DNA of 64,000 bases from positions 1 to 64,000 of the forward strand of contig CANLVG010000012.1 in NCBI GenBank assembly GCA_947494565.1, given 5' to 3'. The translations under genes and the position numbers were made by a program. The stretch is from an uncultured Flavobacteriaceae bacterium (GTDB taxonomy: Bacteria > Bacteroidota > Bacteroidia > Flavobacteriales > Flavobacteriaceae). Shown piece after piece: positions 34,788 through 44,112 of the stretch (position 1 is the first letter of the stretch; each line of letters begins with the position of its first letter). Under the pieces are notes generated by a model, which worked only from the letters and a program-made list of their open reading frames with translations, was not told the DNA's origin and did not search any database.

Positions 34788-36044
34788 TTATTCTTCTCTT
34801 AAAGCTTCTATAGGCCGAATCTTAACTGCCCTGTTGGCGGGAATCAACCCTATTAATACACTTAAACTCACCATCAGTAGAAACGAAGTACCAAATTGTG
34901 GTATACTGACCATGGGGTTCTTAAACGGAAAATCATCACCTTGACCGAATAAGGCGTCCAAGCCGCTCAAAATTCCTACGGAAATGGCAAAACCTATCAG
35001 ACCGGCAAAGGCGGTCAATACGATCGCCTCCAACACGATTTGTCGCTTTACAATTCTCGGGGTTGCGCCTAGGGCCCTTCGCACGCCTATTTCCTTTGTC
35101 CTTTCTTTGACGGTAATCAATAGAATATTACTTATGGCAATTACCCCTGCCAATAGAGTAAAAATGCCCACAAAAAAGGAAAAGCCCTTGAGTACAGTAG
35201 TAAAAGCACTGATATTGTTAAAAATTTCGGACATATCGAAACTACCTATCGCCCTTTCATCGGTAGGACTAATATCATATTTGGCTTTCAAGATTTTCTT
35301 GATTTCTTGTTCCACGATCGGAACAGTAGTCCCTCCTTCTACCGCAATGGCCATCCAACCCATTCGATCCCCAGAACTAAAGGCTTTTTGAAACGTACTA
35401 AAGGGGATAAAAACCGCATTCTCGCCATCGATATTGATATTGTCATTAGGTTTATAGATGCCGACTATTCTAAAGAACACGCCATTGATTCGAATATCTT
35501 CACCGATGGCCTCTTCTCCTTTATCGAAAAGTAGTTTGTAGGTCTCTTCACCGATGACACAGACTTTTTTAGAGTCTTCGATATCTGTTTTATTTAAAAA
35601 CCGGCCCTCGACCAACTTTTTCTTGGTGATATTGTCAATTTCAGGATAATCTCCATACACGGTGGAACCGCTCGTTCTTCCTTTTCGATATACGGTGACG
35701 ACATCTCGGTGACTTCCTAGTTCAATACGTGGGGCCAATACTTCAATTTCGGGAATTTGTTCCTTTAAAATGGAGGCGTCCTCTATTCTAAAATTGATGC
35801 GTCTACCGCGTTCAAAACCTTTATATGGTTCTGATGTGCTTTGACTCCAAACAAAAAGACTATTCGAGGCCGTACCGGCAAAAAGCCGATCAAAGCCGTT
35901 GCTCATTCCGTTCGCGGAACCCAATAATAGCATCAGAATAATCATGGCGAAGATGACCCCCAACATGGTCAGAAAGGTTCGAAACATATTCTTCCCAAGG
36001 GTATTAAAAACTTCTATCCACAAATCTTTATCGAACAACCACAT
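34788..36044 (-). CDS. MacB-like ABC permease, type B (copy 2)
   Basis: A 418-aa permease of the FtsX/MacB fold without its own ATPase domain. An N-terminal membrane helix (about 20-43) is followed by a large periplasmic domain (about 50-275), then three C-terminal helices with the conserved cytoplasmic loop VKERTKEIGVRRALGATP and the end NRAVKIRPIEALREE. The periplasmic domain has VYGDYPEI, also present in the permease at 39220-40479 but not in the other two, which defines type B. It starts one base after the type A permease stops, suggesting coupled translation and a heterodimer. Confidence 0.92.
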   Translation of the reverse strand: MWLFDKDLWIEVFNTLGKNMFRTFLTMLGVIFAMIILMLLLGSANGMSNGFDRLFAGTASNSLFVWSQSTSEPYKGFERGRRINFRIEDASILKEQIPEIEVLAPRIELGSHRDVVTVYRKGRTSGSTVYGDYPEIDNITKKKLVEGRFLNKTDIEDSKKVCVIGEETYKLLFDKGEEAIGEDIRINGVFFRIVGIYKPNDNINIDGENAVFIPFSTFQKAFSSGDRMGWMAIAVEGGTTVPIVEQEIKKILKAKYDISPTDERAIGSFDMSEIFNNISAFTTVLKGFSFFVGIFTLLAGVIAISNILLITVKERTKEIGVRRALGATPRIVKRQIVLEAIVLTAFAGLIGFAISVGILSGLDALFGQGDDFPFKNPMVSIPQFGTSFLLMVSLSVLIGLIPANRAVKIRPIEALREE

Positions 36045-36045
36045 A

Positions 36046-37278
36046 TTATTTATCGTCTCTTAGTGCTACAATCGGTTTAATATTCGCTGCTTTCATTGCC
36101 GGTATCAATCCCGCTAGGAGGCCCGCTAGTACTAAAATAATCGTAGCGGTCAGCACAATCGAAAAACTAACGGAAGGATTGGTAAACGCCGGTGAATTCA
36201 TCATGGGGCCAATGACGGCCAAAATACCGGTCGCGAAAAAAAGACCAATAAAGCCCGATAAGGCCGTTATGAAGACTGATTCTAGCAATACCAATTTGAT
36301 AATTTGACCTGGAACAGCTCCTAAGGCTTTTCGAATGCCGATTTCCTTTGTGCGCTCCTTAATGATGAACACCATGATGTTCCCTATACCTACTATACCC
36401 GCAATCAAAATCAAAATTCCAACGGCAATGCCGATATATGATAAAACCCCCGTAAAGCTACTGATGTCGGAAAAGGCTTGGGCATAGTTCCAAATCCTTA
36501 TTCCGGATTGATCTTCAGGTGCGATTTTGTGCCTGCGCTTTAAGATATTCTCCAATCTTGTAGAAAACTCCAAGGCTTTAGTCAAATCGTAAGAAGAATT
36601 ATACGTCAGTGCGATGCCGTCTATTTCATCGGTATTGCCATATATCTTCTGATAAGTGGTTATCGGTGCATATATACCACGTTCGGCATTGTCATCACCT
36701 TCATCGATAAATATGCCGATGACCCGAAAAAGCAGTCCGTTGAATTCAACAAATTTTCCGATGGGATCTTCCTCTTTGAAGAGGTCCTCGCCCACTTTTC
36801 TTCCAATGACAGCCACCTTAGAGGAAGACATCAAATCGTTCATATTGATATATCTGCCCTCGGTAACGATAGTCTTTTCAATAATCTGATGATCGGGATG
36901 CACTGCCTGTATACTGTAAGAACCGGTTTCGCTTTTATACCGGGCCGAGGTGCTTTTGAACATTCTACCACTGATATGCTCATAATCATCGGTAAAGCTT
37001 TTTTTGATATACTCGATATCGTTGTTCCTCAGCTGTATCTTTCTATCTTTCTCGAAACCTGCATAGGCCTTATTGGTGGTTCCTGGGCGTATGAAGATCG
37101 AATTGGTCGCATCGTCATTGAATTGGCTATGGAAACCATTTTGCATTCCGTTTACCGAAGCCAGAAGCATAACCAATATGAAGATGCCCCAGCCTACGGA
37201 AAAACCTGTCAAGAACGTCCTTAACTTATTGTTCTTGATGCTATGAAAGATTTCTTGCCAAATATCCTTATCAAACAT
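36046..37278 (-). CDS. MacB-like ABC permease, type A (copy 2)
   Basis: A 410-aa FtsX/MacB-type permease: N-terminal helix (about 20-43), periplasmic domain, and three C-terminal helices with IKERTKEIGIRKALGAVP and an end AANIKPIVALRDDK. It shares with the permease at 40514-41761 the start MFD..IWQEIF/MFD..RWQEIF and the motif GSYS(I/V)Q, defining type A. Its start overlaps the end of the ATPase gene by 8 bp, and the type B permease follows after one base. In family terms it moves substrates from the periplasm outward through mechanical coupling rather than across the inner membrane. Confidence 0.92.
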   Translation of the reverse strand: MFDKDIWQEIFHSIKNNKLRTFLTGFSVGWGIFILVMLLASVNGMQNGFHSQFNDDATNSIFIRPGTTNKAYAGFEKDRKIQLRNNDIEYIKKSFTDDYEHISGRMFKSTSARYKSETGSYSIQAVHPDHQIIEKTIVTEGRYINMNDLMSSSKVAVIGRKVGEDLFKEEDPIGKFVEFNGLLFRVIGIFIDEGDDNAERGIYAPITTYQKIYGNTDEIDGIALTYNSSYDLTKALEFSTRLENILKRRHKIAPEDQSGIRIWNYAQAFSDISSFTGVLSYIGIAVGILILIAGIVGIGNIMVFIIKERTKEIGIRKALGAVPGQIIKLVLLESVFITALSGFIGLFFATGILAVIGPMMNSPAFTNPSVSFSIVLTATIILVLAGLLAGLIPAMKAANIKPIVALRDDK

Positions 37279-37972
37279 GCTCCGCTGCTCTTACCTGTTT
37301 TATTTTTTTATCCTCTACTATTACCCCATCTTTAAGGTGCACGATCCGTTTGCACATATCGGCAATATCGGGCTCATGTGTCACTACTAGTATGGTATTG
37401 CCTTGGTCATTGATTTTTTGAATCAGATCCATGACCTCATAGGAGGTTTTACTATCTAAGGCACCGGTCGGCTCATCAGCCAATAGTACCTTCGGCTCTG
37501 CAGCCATTGCCCTAGCTATGGCAACACGCTGTTTTTGCCCTCCTGAAAGTTCACTGGGTAGATGCGTGGCCCATTCCTTTAAACCTACCTGATCTAAATA
37601 CTTCAAGGCCTTTTCTTGGCGTTCTTTTCTTCCCACCTTCTGATAATACAATGGTAAGGCCACGTTTTCCATGGCACTCTTATAATTGATGAGGTTGAAC
37701 GATTGAAATACGAAGCCCAAAAACTTATTCCGGTAATTGGCCGCTTTCGTTTCGTTCAGGTCTTTAATCGGTACGCCATCCAAAGTATAGGAACCTTCGT
37801 CCAAATTGTCCAACATTCCTAAAATATTCAACAGCGTAGATTTCCCTGAACCTGAAGAACCCATAATGGCAACCAGTTCTCCTTCCTCTACAGAAAAATT
37901 AATTCCCTTAAGGACATGGAGGGAATTGCTCCCCATTTTATAGGACTTATGAAGATTTTCAATTTTGATCAT
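37271..37972 (-). CDS. ABC transporter ATPase, MacB/LolD-like
   Basis: A 233-aa nucleotide-binding subunit: Walker [10 protein letters not shown] at about 38-46, Q-loop FQSFNL, signature [14 protein letters not shown], Walker [15 protein letters not shown] and the H-loop VTHEPD. It is the LolD/MacB type that drives FtsX-like permeases. It is the only ATPase in the eight-gene operon and sits exactly between the two permease-adaptor modules, so it probably energises both. It overlaps the next permease by 8 bp. A 99-bp gap with room for an internal promoter separates it from the upstream adaptor. Confidence 0.95.
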   Translation of the reverse strand: MIKIENLHKSYKMGSNSLHVLKGINFSVEEGELVAIMGSSGSGKSTLLNILGMLDNLDEGSYTLDGVPIKDLNETKAANYRNKFLGFVFQSFNLINYKSAMENVALPLYYQKVGRKERQEKALKYLDQVGLKEWATHLPSELSGGQKQRVAIARAMAAEPKVLLADEPTGALDSKTSYEVMDLIQKINDQGNTILVVTHEPDIADMCKRIVHLKDGVIVEDKKIKQVRAAEHV

Positions 37973-38071
37973 GCTTGGTTGTATTAGTTGTATTTAGGCG
38001 TAACCTTGATCACTTGACAATAAGACACTTTAGAGGCCAAATTGTTACAAGATTTTGCCATTAATTTTTAA

Positions 38072-39190
38072 TTAATTGTTTTGGGCGAATTCATCAGGCT
38101 CTACGGCATTCCAAACCTTTATCTTATCCTCGGCCTGTATGCCCGATTTCACCTCAACGTATATACCGTCACTAATACCCAGTTCAAGGTCTTTTCGTTC
38201 AAATTTTTGATCCGAGGTTTCGATCTCTACAAACGGTTTCTTCGTCTTTCCATCGAACTGTACCAGCGCTTCTTTGAGGGCAAGCACGCTATCGGCCCGA
38301 CCCAAAATTATAGAGGCGTTTGCGCTCAGACCTGCTCGGATGAATACCGAATCTTGTTTCTTGAGCGTTCCTTTGATTTCAAACTGAATCGAACCATTTT
38401 CTGCATTTCCTTTGGGTGCGATATAATCCAAAACAGCGTCGAAAACGGTATTTTCAATCGCTCCCACCGTAATTTCCAAAGGAAGGTCTTCGGTAATTTT
38501 GCCTACTTCGGACTCGTCTACTTTTCCTTCGAATATCATTTTTTCGACATCGGCTATGGCGGCGATGGTCGTTCCTTCGTTGAAATTATTACTTTCGATG
38601 ACTTGGTTGCCGACTTCAACTGGCACTTCTAAGACCATACCGCTCACCGTCGCTCTTATTTGGGTGTTGGCTGCATTACCGTATCCTTTGGCCGTACCCG
38701 TTTTTACGATGTCATATCTTTTGTTTGCCGCGCCATAGGTTTGTTTGGCCTGATCATAGGTCACTTGTGCACGCTCGAGATCCACTTTGGAAATCACGCC
38801 CTTGGCAAAAAGCCCATTCTGGCGTTCTAAATTACGTAGCTGGTCATCCAACGCAATCTTTGCCTCATCAATGCCATTTTTAGCATCATTCAGCGCATTT
38901 AGATTGGGCACCACCTTGATTCGACAAATCAGATCACCTGATTTGACATAATCACCCCCTTCTACGAACACTTCTTCGATTACCCCTGAAATATTTGGTT
39001 TGATGAGCACCTCTTCCAATGGTAAAATACTCCCAGTCGCCACGGTTTTCTTAATAATGGTCTGGGTAGAAGGTGTTTCTGTCTCGTAGACTACGGGATC
39101 TTCTGCGTTCTTCTGATACAAGTAGTACATCGAAGCGCCAAAGGCCACTACGATAAACAATAAAATTAAAATGGTGACTTTTTTCTTCAT
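38072..39190 (-). CDS. Periplasmic adaptor, MacA/HlyD-like (copy 1)
   Basis: A 372-aa membrane-fusion protein: anchor helix (6-24), the biotinyl-lipoyl-like half ISGVIEEVFVEGGDYVKSGD, a helical hairpin at about 95-155, the second half ATVSGMVLEVPVEVGNQV, and a beta-barrel region. The end is DGIYVEVKSGIQAEDKIKVW. It is a close paralogue of the adaptor at 33635-34750, consistent with duplication of a permease-permease-adaptor block. It follows permease B1 after 29 bp. Confidence 0.93.
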   Translation of the reverse strand: MKKKVTILILLFIVVAFGASMYYLYQKNAEDPVVYETETPSTQTIIKKTVATGSILPLEEVLIKPNISGVIEEVFVEGGDYVKSGDLICRIKVVPNLNALNDAKNGIDEAKIALDDQLRNLERQNGLFAKGVISKVDLERAQVTYDQAKQTYGAANKRYDIVKTGTAKGYGNAANTQIRATVSGMVLEVPVEVGNQVIESNNFNEGTTIAAIADVEKMIFEGKVDESEVGKITEDLPLEITVGAIENTVFDAVLDYIAPKGNAENGSIQFEIKGTLKKQDSVFIRAGLSANASIILGRADSVLALKEALVQFDGKTKKPFVEIETSDQKFERKDLELGISDGIYVEVKSGIQAEDKIKVWNAVEPDEFAQNN

Positions 39191-39219
39191 TTTATAGTCG
39201 GTTTGATTGATGAATATTA

Positions 39220-40479
39220 TTAATCCGTTCTTAGAGCCTCTATCGGCCGTACTTTTATTGCGCTATTCGCTGGAATAAAACCAGCAAGTAACCCTGAAAC
39301 TATCAAGATAATCAAGGCAATGGTGACCACACCCAAGTTTACGCTGGGGTTGACGAACATCATTACCGGTCCACTCACATCTAACAGGTAGTTAATTCCA
39401 TATATGACCAAAGCGCCAAAGGCGATTCCGCTCATACCCGAAATGATGGTCAAAAAAATAGATTCCATCAAAATCTGTTGTTTGATGGACCATGGACTTT
39501 CACCCAGAGCCCTTCTTATACCGATTTCTTTCGTACGTTCTTTTACTACGATGAGCATAATATTGCTTACCCCGATAATACCGGAGAGCAAAACACATAT
39601 GCCTACGAAATAGGCGATCAACTCCAGGGCTCCAAAAAGGCTTACCACTCTTTGAAATTGTTCGTTCAAATCAAAATGACCGATGGCTCTTCTATCTTCG
39701 GGGTGTATTCTATGATTCTCTCGTACAATATCGAATATTTGCTCTTTGATATTGGTAATCGGCACATCGTCTACCGCGGTAATTGCCATCCAACCAACGT
39801 TATCTCCTCTATTAAAAGCTTGGGAAAAAGATGTAAACGGAATATAAATTTCCTTTTGTGCGTTTTCACTGTCTCCGTCAACATTGGTCTTTTTGTAGGT
39901 GCCTACCACCATGAAATTGACATCATTGATCTTGATGTAAGTACCCAAACATTCTTCTTCAAACTCATAAAGGCTTGATTTAACATCAACACCGATAACA
40001 GCTACTTTCCGTTTTTCGTTGATATCCCCGTAGTTCAAAAAGCGCCCCGAAGTAATATCCATAGGTTCTTGCTTGATGATTTCCGGATAATCGCCATACA
40101 CACTAAAGGCTCCTGTTTTCAGTCCTCTTACCACATTGTTGGTCCCCCTAAAATTCCCAAGCTGGTTTCTTGGGGAAACATATTGAACCCCGTCGACGTT
40201 TTCCCAGATATCGGCAACATCACCGGTTTTATAACTGAATTCACGGTCTTTGGGAAGTCCTTTGTATGCTTTTGATGCCGTTCGTGTCCACATGAACATC
40301 GTGTTGGTCGCGATATCCCCAAAATCTGCTCGAATACCATTCTCAAGTCCCTTTCCTGCAGCCAACAATATGATCAAGATGAAGATTCCCCAGAACACAC
40401 CGAAAGCCGTGAGAAGGGTTCTGAACCAATTCGTGGTCAGCACCTGTAATATCTCATTCCAACGATCTCTATTAAACAT
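39220..40479 (-). CDS. MacB-like ABC permease, type B (copy 1)
   Basis: A 419-aa FtsX/MacB-type permease without ATPase domain. N-terminal helix about 18-42, periplasmic domain with the type B mark VYGDYPEI and SGRFLNYGD, three C-terminal helices, loop VKERTKEIGIRRALGESP and end NSAIKVRPIEALRTD. It follows the type A permease (copy 1) after 34 bp and precedes adaptor copy 1. The type A and B pair in each module points to a heterodimeric pump rather than the homodimer of classical MacB. Confidence 0.92.
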   Translation of the reverse strand: MFNRDRWNEILQVLTTNWFRTLLTAFGVFWGIFILIILLAAGKGLENGIRADFGDIATNTMFMWTRTASKAYKGLPKDREFSYKTGDVADIWENVDGVQYVSPRNQLGNFRGTNNVVRGLKTGAFSVYGDYPEIIKQEPMDITSGRFLNYGDINEKRKVAVIGVDVKSSLYEFEEECLGTYIKINDVNFMVVGTYKKTNVDGDSENAQKEIYIPFTSFSQAFNRGDNVGWMAITAVDDVPITNIKEQIFDIVRENHRIHPEDRRAIGHFDLNEQFQRVVSLFGALELIAYFVGICVLLSGIIGVSNIMLIVVKERTKEIGIRRALGESPWSIKQQILMESIFLTIISGMSGIAFGALVIYGINYLLDVSGPVMMFVNPSVNLGVVTIALIILIVSGLLAGFIPANSAIKVRPIEALRTD

Positions 40480-40513
40480 TTGGTTTCAATCTAATCTGTT
40501 CGTAATCTTATTT

Positions 40514-41761
40514 TTATTCTTCCTTTAGGGCAACAATGGGTTTTATTCGCGCTGCACGCCAAGCTGGAAAAAAGCCAGCTAGGGTACCTGCAAAAATCAA
40601 GAGCAAAACGGTGGTAATCGCGACATTAAAATCAATGGATGGGTTTACCACGTAGTCCACCTCCACATTGGGGCCAACCAATTCCAACAGCCCCATACTA
40701 AAGATGAGCCCCCCAAACCCGGATACGGCGGTGACGAAAATCGCCTCGTGCAATATCATTCCTATAATCGACCAAGGTTTGGCTCCAAGCGCCTTTCGAA
40801 TACCGATTTCCCGCGTTCTTTCTTTTACGATGATGAGCATGATATTGCTCACCCCCACGATGCCAGCAATAATGGTACAGATACCAACAAACCAGAAGAA
40901 GAACTTTATACCTCCTATCAGGTTCATGAACCGCTGTACATTTTCCAGCGTATTGAAGGTATTGATGGCACTCATATCATCTGGCGCGACGGTATGCGAC
41001 TGCTTTAAATAGGTTTTGATTTCATCTGTGAATTTAACAGACTCCGCTAAGGTTTTCTCGAATGTTGCGGCAGGTTTCAGGGTGAAGTACATCATATTCA
41101 GACTATCACCTCCGTTGAATACGCGCTGCCCTGTGCTTAAAGGGATGAAAATGCGATCTTCTTCGCGTTCGCCCCCTTTATCTCCATATACACCGATTAT
41201 CTGGAAACTCAAATCGGCTATTTTCAACTCGCGGCCCACAGGGTCCTCCTCGCTTTGCAATAACTCTCTATAAATCTTATTGCTGATTACAGCTACCTTT
41301 GACACGGATTGGTGATCTTTGTAGTTTAAGAATCTACCCTTGGAAATAAACTCGTTCTCGATGTGCTGATACTCGGGAGAAATACCCTGAACGGAATATG
41401 ATCCCGATTCTTTTTTGTAGTTGATACTGGCATTGAATACCCTAAAGTTCGGTGACTTGTATTCAAGCTCGTCCGCATATTTATTCTCTATGTAGCCATA
41501 GTTTTCATTCCGCAAACGAATGGGACGCCCCGGATTGAGACCTTTATACTCTTTCGTTGTTACTTGGGTCCAAACGCCTATTCGGTTACTTGCGTCTTCT
41601 TCGAATTCTTGGGCAATACCATTTTGCATACCCTGACCGAAGCCCAATAATATAACAAGGATGAAAATTCCAGAAGCTACGGAAATACCCGTAAGAACAG
41701 TCCGTAAACGATTTTTACGGATGGTATCGAAAATCTCCTGCCATCTTTCGATGTCAAACAT
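40514..41761 (-). CDS. MacB-like ABC permease, type A (copy 1), first gene of the efflux operon
   Basis: A 415-aa FtsX/MacB-type permease: N-terminal helix (about 20-43), periplasmic domain with the type A motif GSYSVQ, three C-terminal helices, loop VKERTREIGIRKALGAKP and end AARIKPIVALKEE. The frame is open to 41833, but ATG 41761 starts the protein exactly as in its paralogue (MFD) and is preferred. It heads the operon; about 120 bp separate it from the end of the oxidase cluster on the same strand, where a weak terminator lies. No exact promoter core was found in that gap. Confidence 0.92.
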   Translation of the reverse strand: MFDIERWQEIFDTIRKNRLRTVLTGISVASGIFILVILLGFGQGMQNGIAQEFEEDASNRIGVWTQVTTKEYKGLNPGRPIRLRNENYGYIENKYADELEYKSPNFRVFNASINYKKESGSYSVQGISPEYQHIENEFISKGRFLNYKDHQSVSKVAVISNKIYRELLQSEEDPVGRELKIADLSFQIIGVYGDKGGEREEDRIFIPLSTGQRVFNGGDSLNMMYFTLKPAATFEKTLAESVKFTDEIKTYLKQSHTVAPDDMSAINTFNTLENVQRFMNLIGGIKFFFWFVGICTIIAGIVGVSNIMLIIVKERTREIGIRKALGAKPWSIIGMILHEAIFVTAVSGFGGLIFSMGLLELVGPNVEVDYVVNPSIDFNVAITTVLLLIFAGTLAGFFPAWRAARIKPIVALKEE

Positions 41762-41865
41762 TTGATTGGTTTTTTGATGATTGATGATGGTGGCCGAGGG
41801 ACGCCACACGTTCATTAGACTACAAGAAACCAATATTGTTACAGTAAACGTTGTAAAAAAAAGTT

Positions 41866-41892
41866 AAAAAAGAATTTTGAAAATCAATTCTT
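41866..41892 (-). terminator. Weak terminator overlapping the end of the oxidase cluster
   Basis: On the minus strand AAGAATT and AATTCTT (41892-41886 with 41876-41870) form a 7-bp AT-rich stem followed by T residues. The hairpin overlaps the stop codon of the last gene of the cytochrome oxidase cluster. The stem is weak, so read-through into the efflux operon is possible. Confidence 0.45.
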
Positions 41893-42147
41893 CATTTTTT
41901 GGTATACAAAGTAAAAGAGTACGGCCACCAAAATATAGGGTATGGCCATAAGATAGACGATACCATTGTTTATTCCCTCAGCAGTCTCAACGTTACCTTC
42001 GCTCTCCAACACGGCCCTACACATGGCGCATTGCGCGTTCACTAGTTGTGAACCAAACAGAAACATCGAAAAAACCAAAGCATTCCGCAACCCCCTTGTA
42101 GACGTGAGGCAACTCTTACGCCAAAATGCTATTCTTCTAACTCGCAT
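41884..42147 (-). CDS. Small CxxC membrane protein of the oxidase cluster
   Basis: An 87-aa protein with a signal-like helix (about 22-38, ending NAQ), the motif CAMCRAVLES just after it, then EGINNGIVYLMAIPYILVAVL, a single C-terminal membrane helix and a basic end. Proteins with the CAMC(R/K)A start followed by a GIxYLMxxPY helix are, as I know them, conserved next to cytochrome oxidase genes in Flavobacteriia. A periplasmic CxxC would suit redox or copper handling during oxidase assembly; this is inference. It overlaps the DUF420 gene by 11 bp. The start ahead of the signal peptide is uncertain. Confidence 0.75.
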   Translation of the reverse strand: MRVRRIAFWRKSCLTSTRGLRNALVFSMFLFGSQLVNAQCAMCRAVLESEGNVETAEGINNGIVYLMAIPYILVAVLFYFVYQKMKN

Positions 42148-42670
42148 AATAGGGTGAAATCATAAGGTAAACCACCACTCCGGAGATGGCTACATATAAC
42201 CAGATTGGAAAAGTAATCCTCGCTAATTTCATATGGCTCTCAAATTTACCCAAATAGGCCCTAGCATAGGTCTTCAATACCAAGGGAATAACAATAATCG
42301 AAAGTCCGATATGCGAAATCAAAATGAAAAAGTAGACGTAACGGACCATTCCTTCACCGCCAAAAGCCGTAGACTCGGAAGTCATATGATATAAAATATA
42401 AAGCACCAAAAAAACGAGGGACAAACCAATACAGGTAGTCATCAGTTTTTGATGCAGGTCTCTTTTACCATTTTTAATGGCCCAAACCGCGATGACCAAA
42501 AGTACGGCCGTTAATGCGTTAATAGAAGCATAGATGGGTGGTAAAAACCCTAGTCTCTCCACATTCGGGATTTTGACCCCGAAGAGCAAGGCCACTACTA
42601 TAGGTACGAGTACCGAAACCACCGTAATCAAGCGATTGAACTTTTTCTCCTTTAAACCGACACTATCCAT
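42137..42670 (-). CDS. DUF420 membrane protein (CtaM-like)
   Basis: A 177-aa protein with five predicted membrane helices and the conserved histidines of DUF420: DLHQKLM near 70-76, LYHMTS near 92-97 and ISHIGLS near 118-124. DUF420 includes CtaM of Bacillus and Staphylococcus, needed for heme-copper oxidase assembly. Here it sits between SCO and the small CxxC protein, which supports that role. Its ATG shares one base with the SCO stop codon (TAATG), so translation is coupled. Confidence 0.9.
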   Translation of the reverse strand: MDSVGLKEKKFNRLITVVSVLVPIVVALLFGVKIPNVERLGFLPPIYASINALTAVLLVIAVWAIKNGKRDLHQKLMTTCIGLSLVFLVLYILYHMTSESTAFGGEGMVRYVYFFILISHIGLSIIVIPLVLKTYARAYLGKFESHMKLARITFPIWLYVAISGVVVYLMISPYYAS

Positions 42671-43395
42671 TATTCCTCCAAAAGTTTTCCGATATCCTCT
42701 TTTAAAATTGATATCTGTTCTGTTTCTCCATGCTCATTAGCACCTTGTTCCGGGGTGATGGCGCCACGGTAATAGACTATCGGATTACCAAAATTGTCTA
42801 CCCTTGAACGCAAGTATCCATTTTTGTCCACCAAAGCGAACAGGCCCGAATGCTCAAAACCCCCAGGAGCGTCAGGCACTTCGGCGGCAAAGATATTGAA
42901 ACCCTCATTTGCCAACTTGTAAATTTTTTCTTGATCCCCGGTCATGAGATGCCAGTCCATATCGTTTATTCCATAGCGTTCGGCGTATTGCTTCAGCACC
43001 ATGGGCGTGTCAAATTCAGGAGTAATGGAAAAGGAAGCGATACCAAAATTCTCCGCGTCGGCAAATTCATCCTGTATCTCGACAAGGTTCTTGTTCATTA
43101 TCGGACATATCGAAGGACAGGTCGTAAAGAAGAACTCGACCACGAATACCTTTCCCTGGTAATCTGAATTATTGATGACCAAGCTGTCTTGATTTATAAA
43201 CTCAAATGAAGGGACCCTTCGTTTCTTTCCGTTCAGTAGTATGAAAGATAAATCATCATTGGGATTCTTCACATTCATACGATCGTTCTCCACTACCTCC
43301 CCGTCTTGTATTCGATCTACTATTTTAGGAATAACCAGGATTCCAAAAATGAGAATGACAAGGGAAACCCATACATAGGTGTATTTGTTCTTCAT
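42670..43395 (-). CDS. SCO-family copper chaperone for cytochrome oxidase
   Basis: SCO delivers copper to, or reduces, the CuA site of oxidase subunit II. The 241-aa protein has an N-terminal membrane anchor (7-23) and a thioredoxin-like domain. The copper-binding Cys93 and Cys97 lie in TCPSICP and the third ligand His182 in GFEHSGLF, so all key residues are present. It overlaps the preceding redoxin-like gene by 4 bp (ATGA) and the DUF420 gene by 1 bp. Family very secure. Confidence 0.95.
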   Translation of the reverse strand: MKNKYTYVWVSLVILIFGILVIPKIVDRIQDGEVVENDRMNVKNPNDDLSFILLNGKKRRVPSFEFINQDSLVINNSDYQGKVFVVEFFFTTCPSICPIMNKNLVEIQDEFADAENFGIASFSITPEFDTPMVLKQYAERYGINDMDWHLMTGDQEKIYKLANEGFNIFAAEVPDAPGGFEHSGLFALVDKNGYLRSRVDNFGNPIVYYRGAITPEQGANEHGETEQISILKEDIGKLLEE

Positions 43396-44024
43396 TTGGT
43401 ACGTTGTGCGTTGTTCTTTTTCAGCGCTAATCGGTATTCAGCCAGAATGATTTTCACATCATCCTCCATCTTATTATTGAGATCGGCCACTGATGCCGTG
43501 TTGAACCCATATTTTGTGCCCTCGTCCTCATCATCGTTCCTACCCCTGAGATTCCTGTCTTTATCAATAATAAAAACATAAGGGGTAGAGAGGTCTTCGC
43601 CCAGTTCTAAATTGGTGCGCAAGCTCTCGAACAGCGTTTTGATATTGGCATCGGACAGAAAGCTGAAATTCCATTTTTCGATATCGGTAATCTCTGCAAG
43701 TTCCTTTTTCATCTCCACTGCCTGATCTTCCATCCCAGTTGAGGCTACCATCACGAACTGAAAATCATTGAACTCATAGAACCGTTTGTATATCTTCTGG
43801 TTCAAATTGAATGCATTTCCCTTCTTTGTTGCAATATCATTTCCTAGAAAGCCCAAAATCGTAATCTTATCTTTCAATGAGACCTCGTTATCAAAACTAG
43901 ATATATCCGTAACATTTGTGGTCAATGTCGGTAGCTTACCGAAATTGTATACCCCTGAAGCGAAAAATAGATATACGACAACTGGCAGTACAAATAGCGT
44001 AACTAGAACGAAAGTCTTCTTCAT
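43392..44024 (-). CDS. Membrane-anchored redoxin-like protein without cysteines (SCO-like)
   Basis: A 210-aa protein with an N-terminal anchor (5-23) and a thioredoxin-like fold: ITILGFLGND, FQFVMVASTG, NFSFLSDANI, STPYVFIIDKDRNLRGR. The strand order and the DKDRNLRGR turn resemble SCO and peroxiredoxin-like proteins, but there is no cysteine anywhere, so it cannot do thiol chemistry or bind copper as SCO does. It sits directly before SCO with a 4-bp overlap, implying a paired role. I infer a structural partner or a degenerate SCO paralogue. A terminator separates it from the subunit IV gene upstream. Confidence 0.8.
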   Translation of the reverse strand: MKKTFVLVTLFVLPVVVYLFFASGVYNFGKLPTLTTNVTDISSFDNEVSLKDKITILGFLGNDIATKKGNAFNLNQKIYKRFYEFNDFQFVMVASTGMEDQAVEMKKELAEITDIEKWNFSFLSDANIKTLFESLRTNLELGEDLSTPYVFIIDKDRNLRGRNDDEDEGTKYGFNTASVADLNNKMEDDVKIILAEYRLALKKNNAQRTK

Positions 44025-44112
44025 AGCTTAAAGTGTCCGACACCAGAATTTTGGGACTTCATCCACTTTTTCCAAAGCCGAATAAAGGGAGGCGTCAAAC
44101 TTATGTAAAAAT

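Noticed and set aside
38081-38632. 183-codon frame antisense to the adaptor gene
   Set aside because: It lies wholly inside the well-supported adaptor on the other strand, and its product is aromatic-rich and unlike a protein family.
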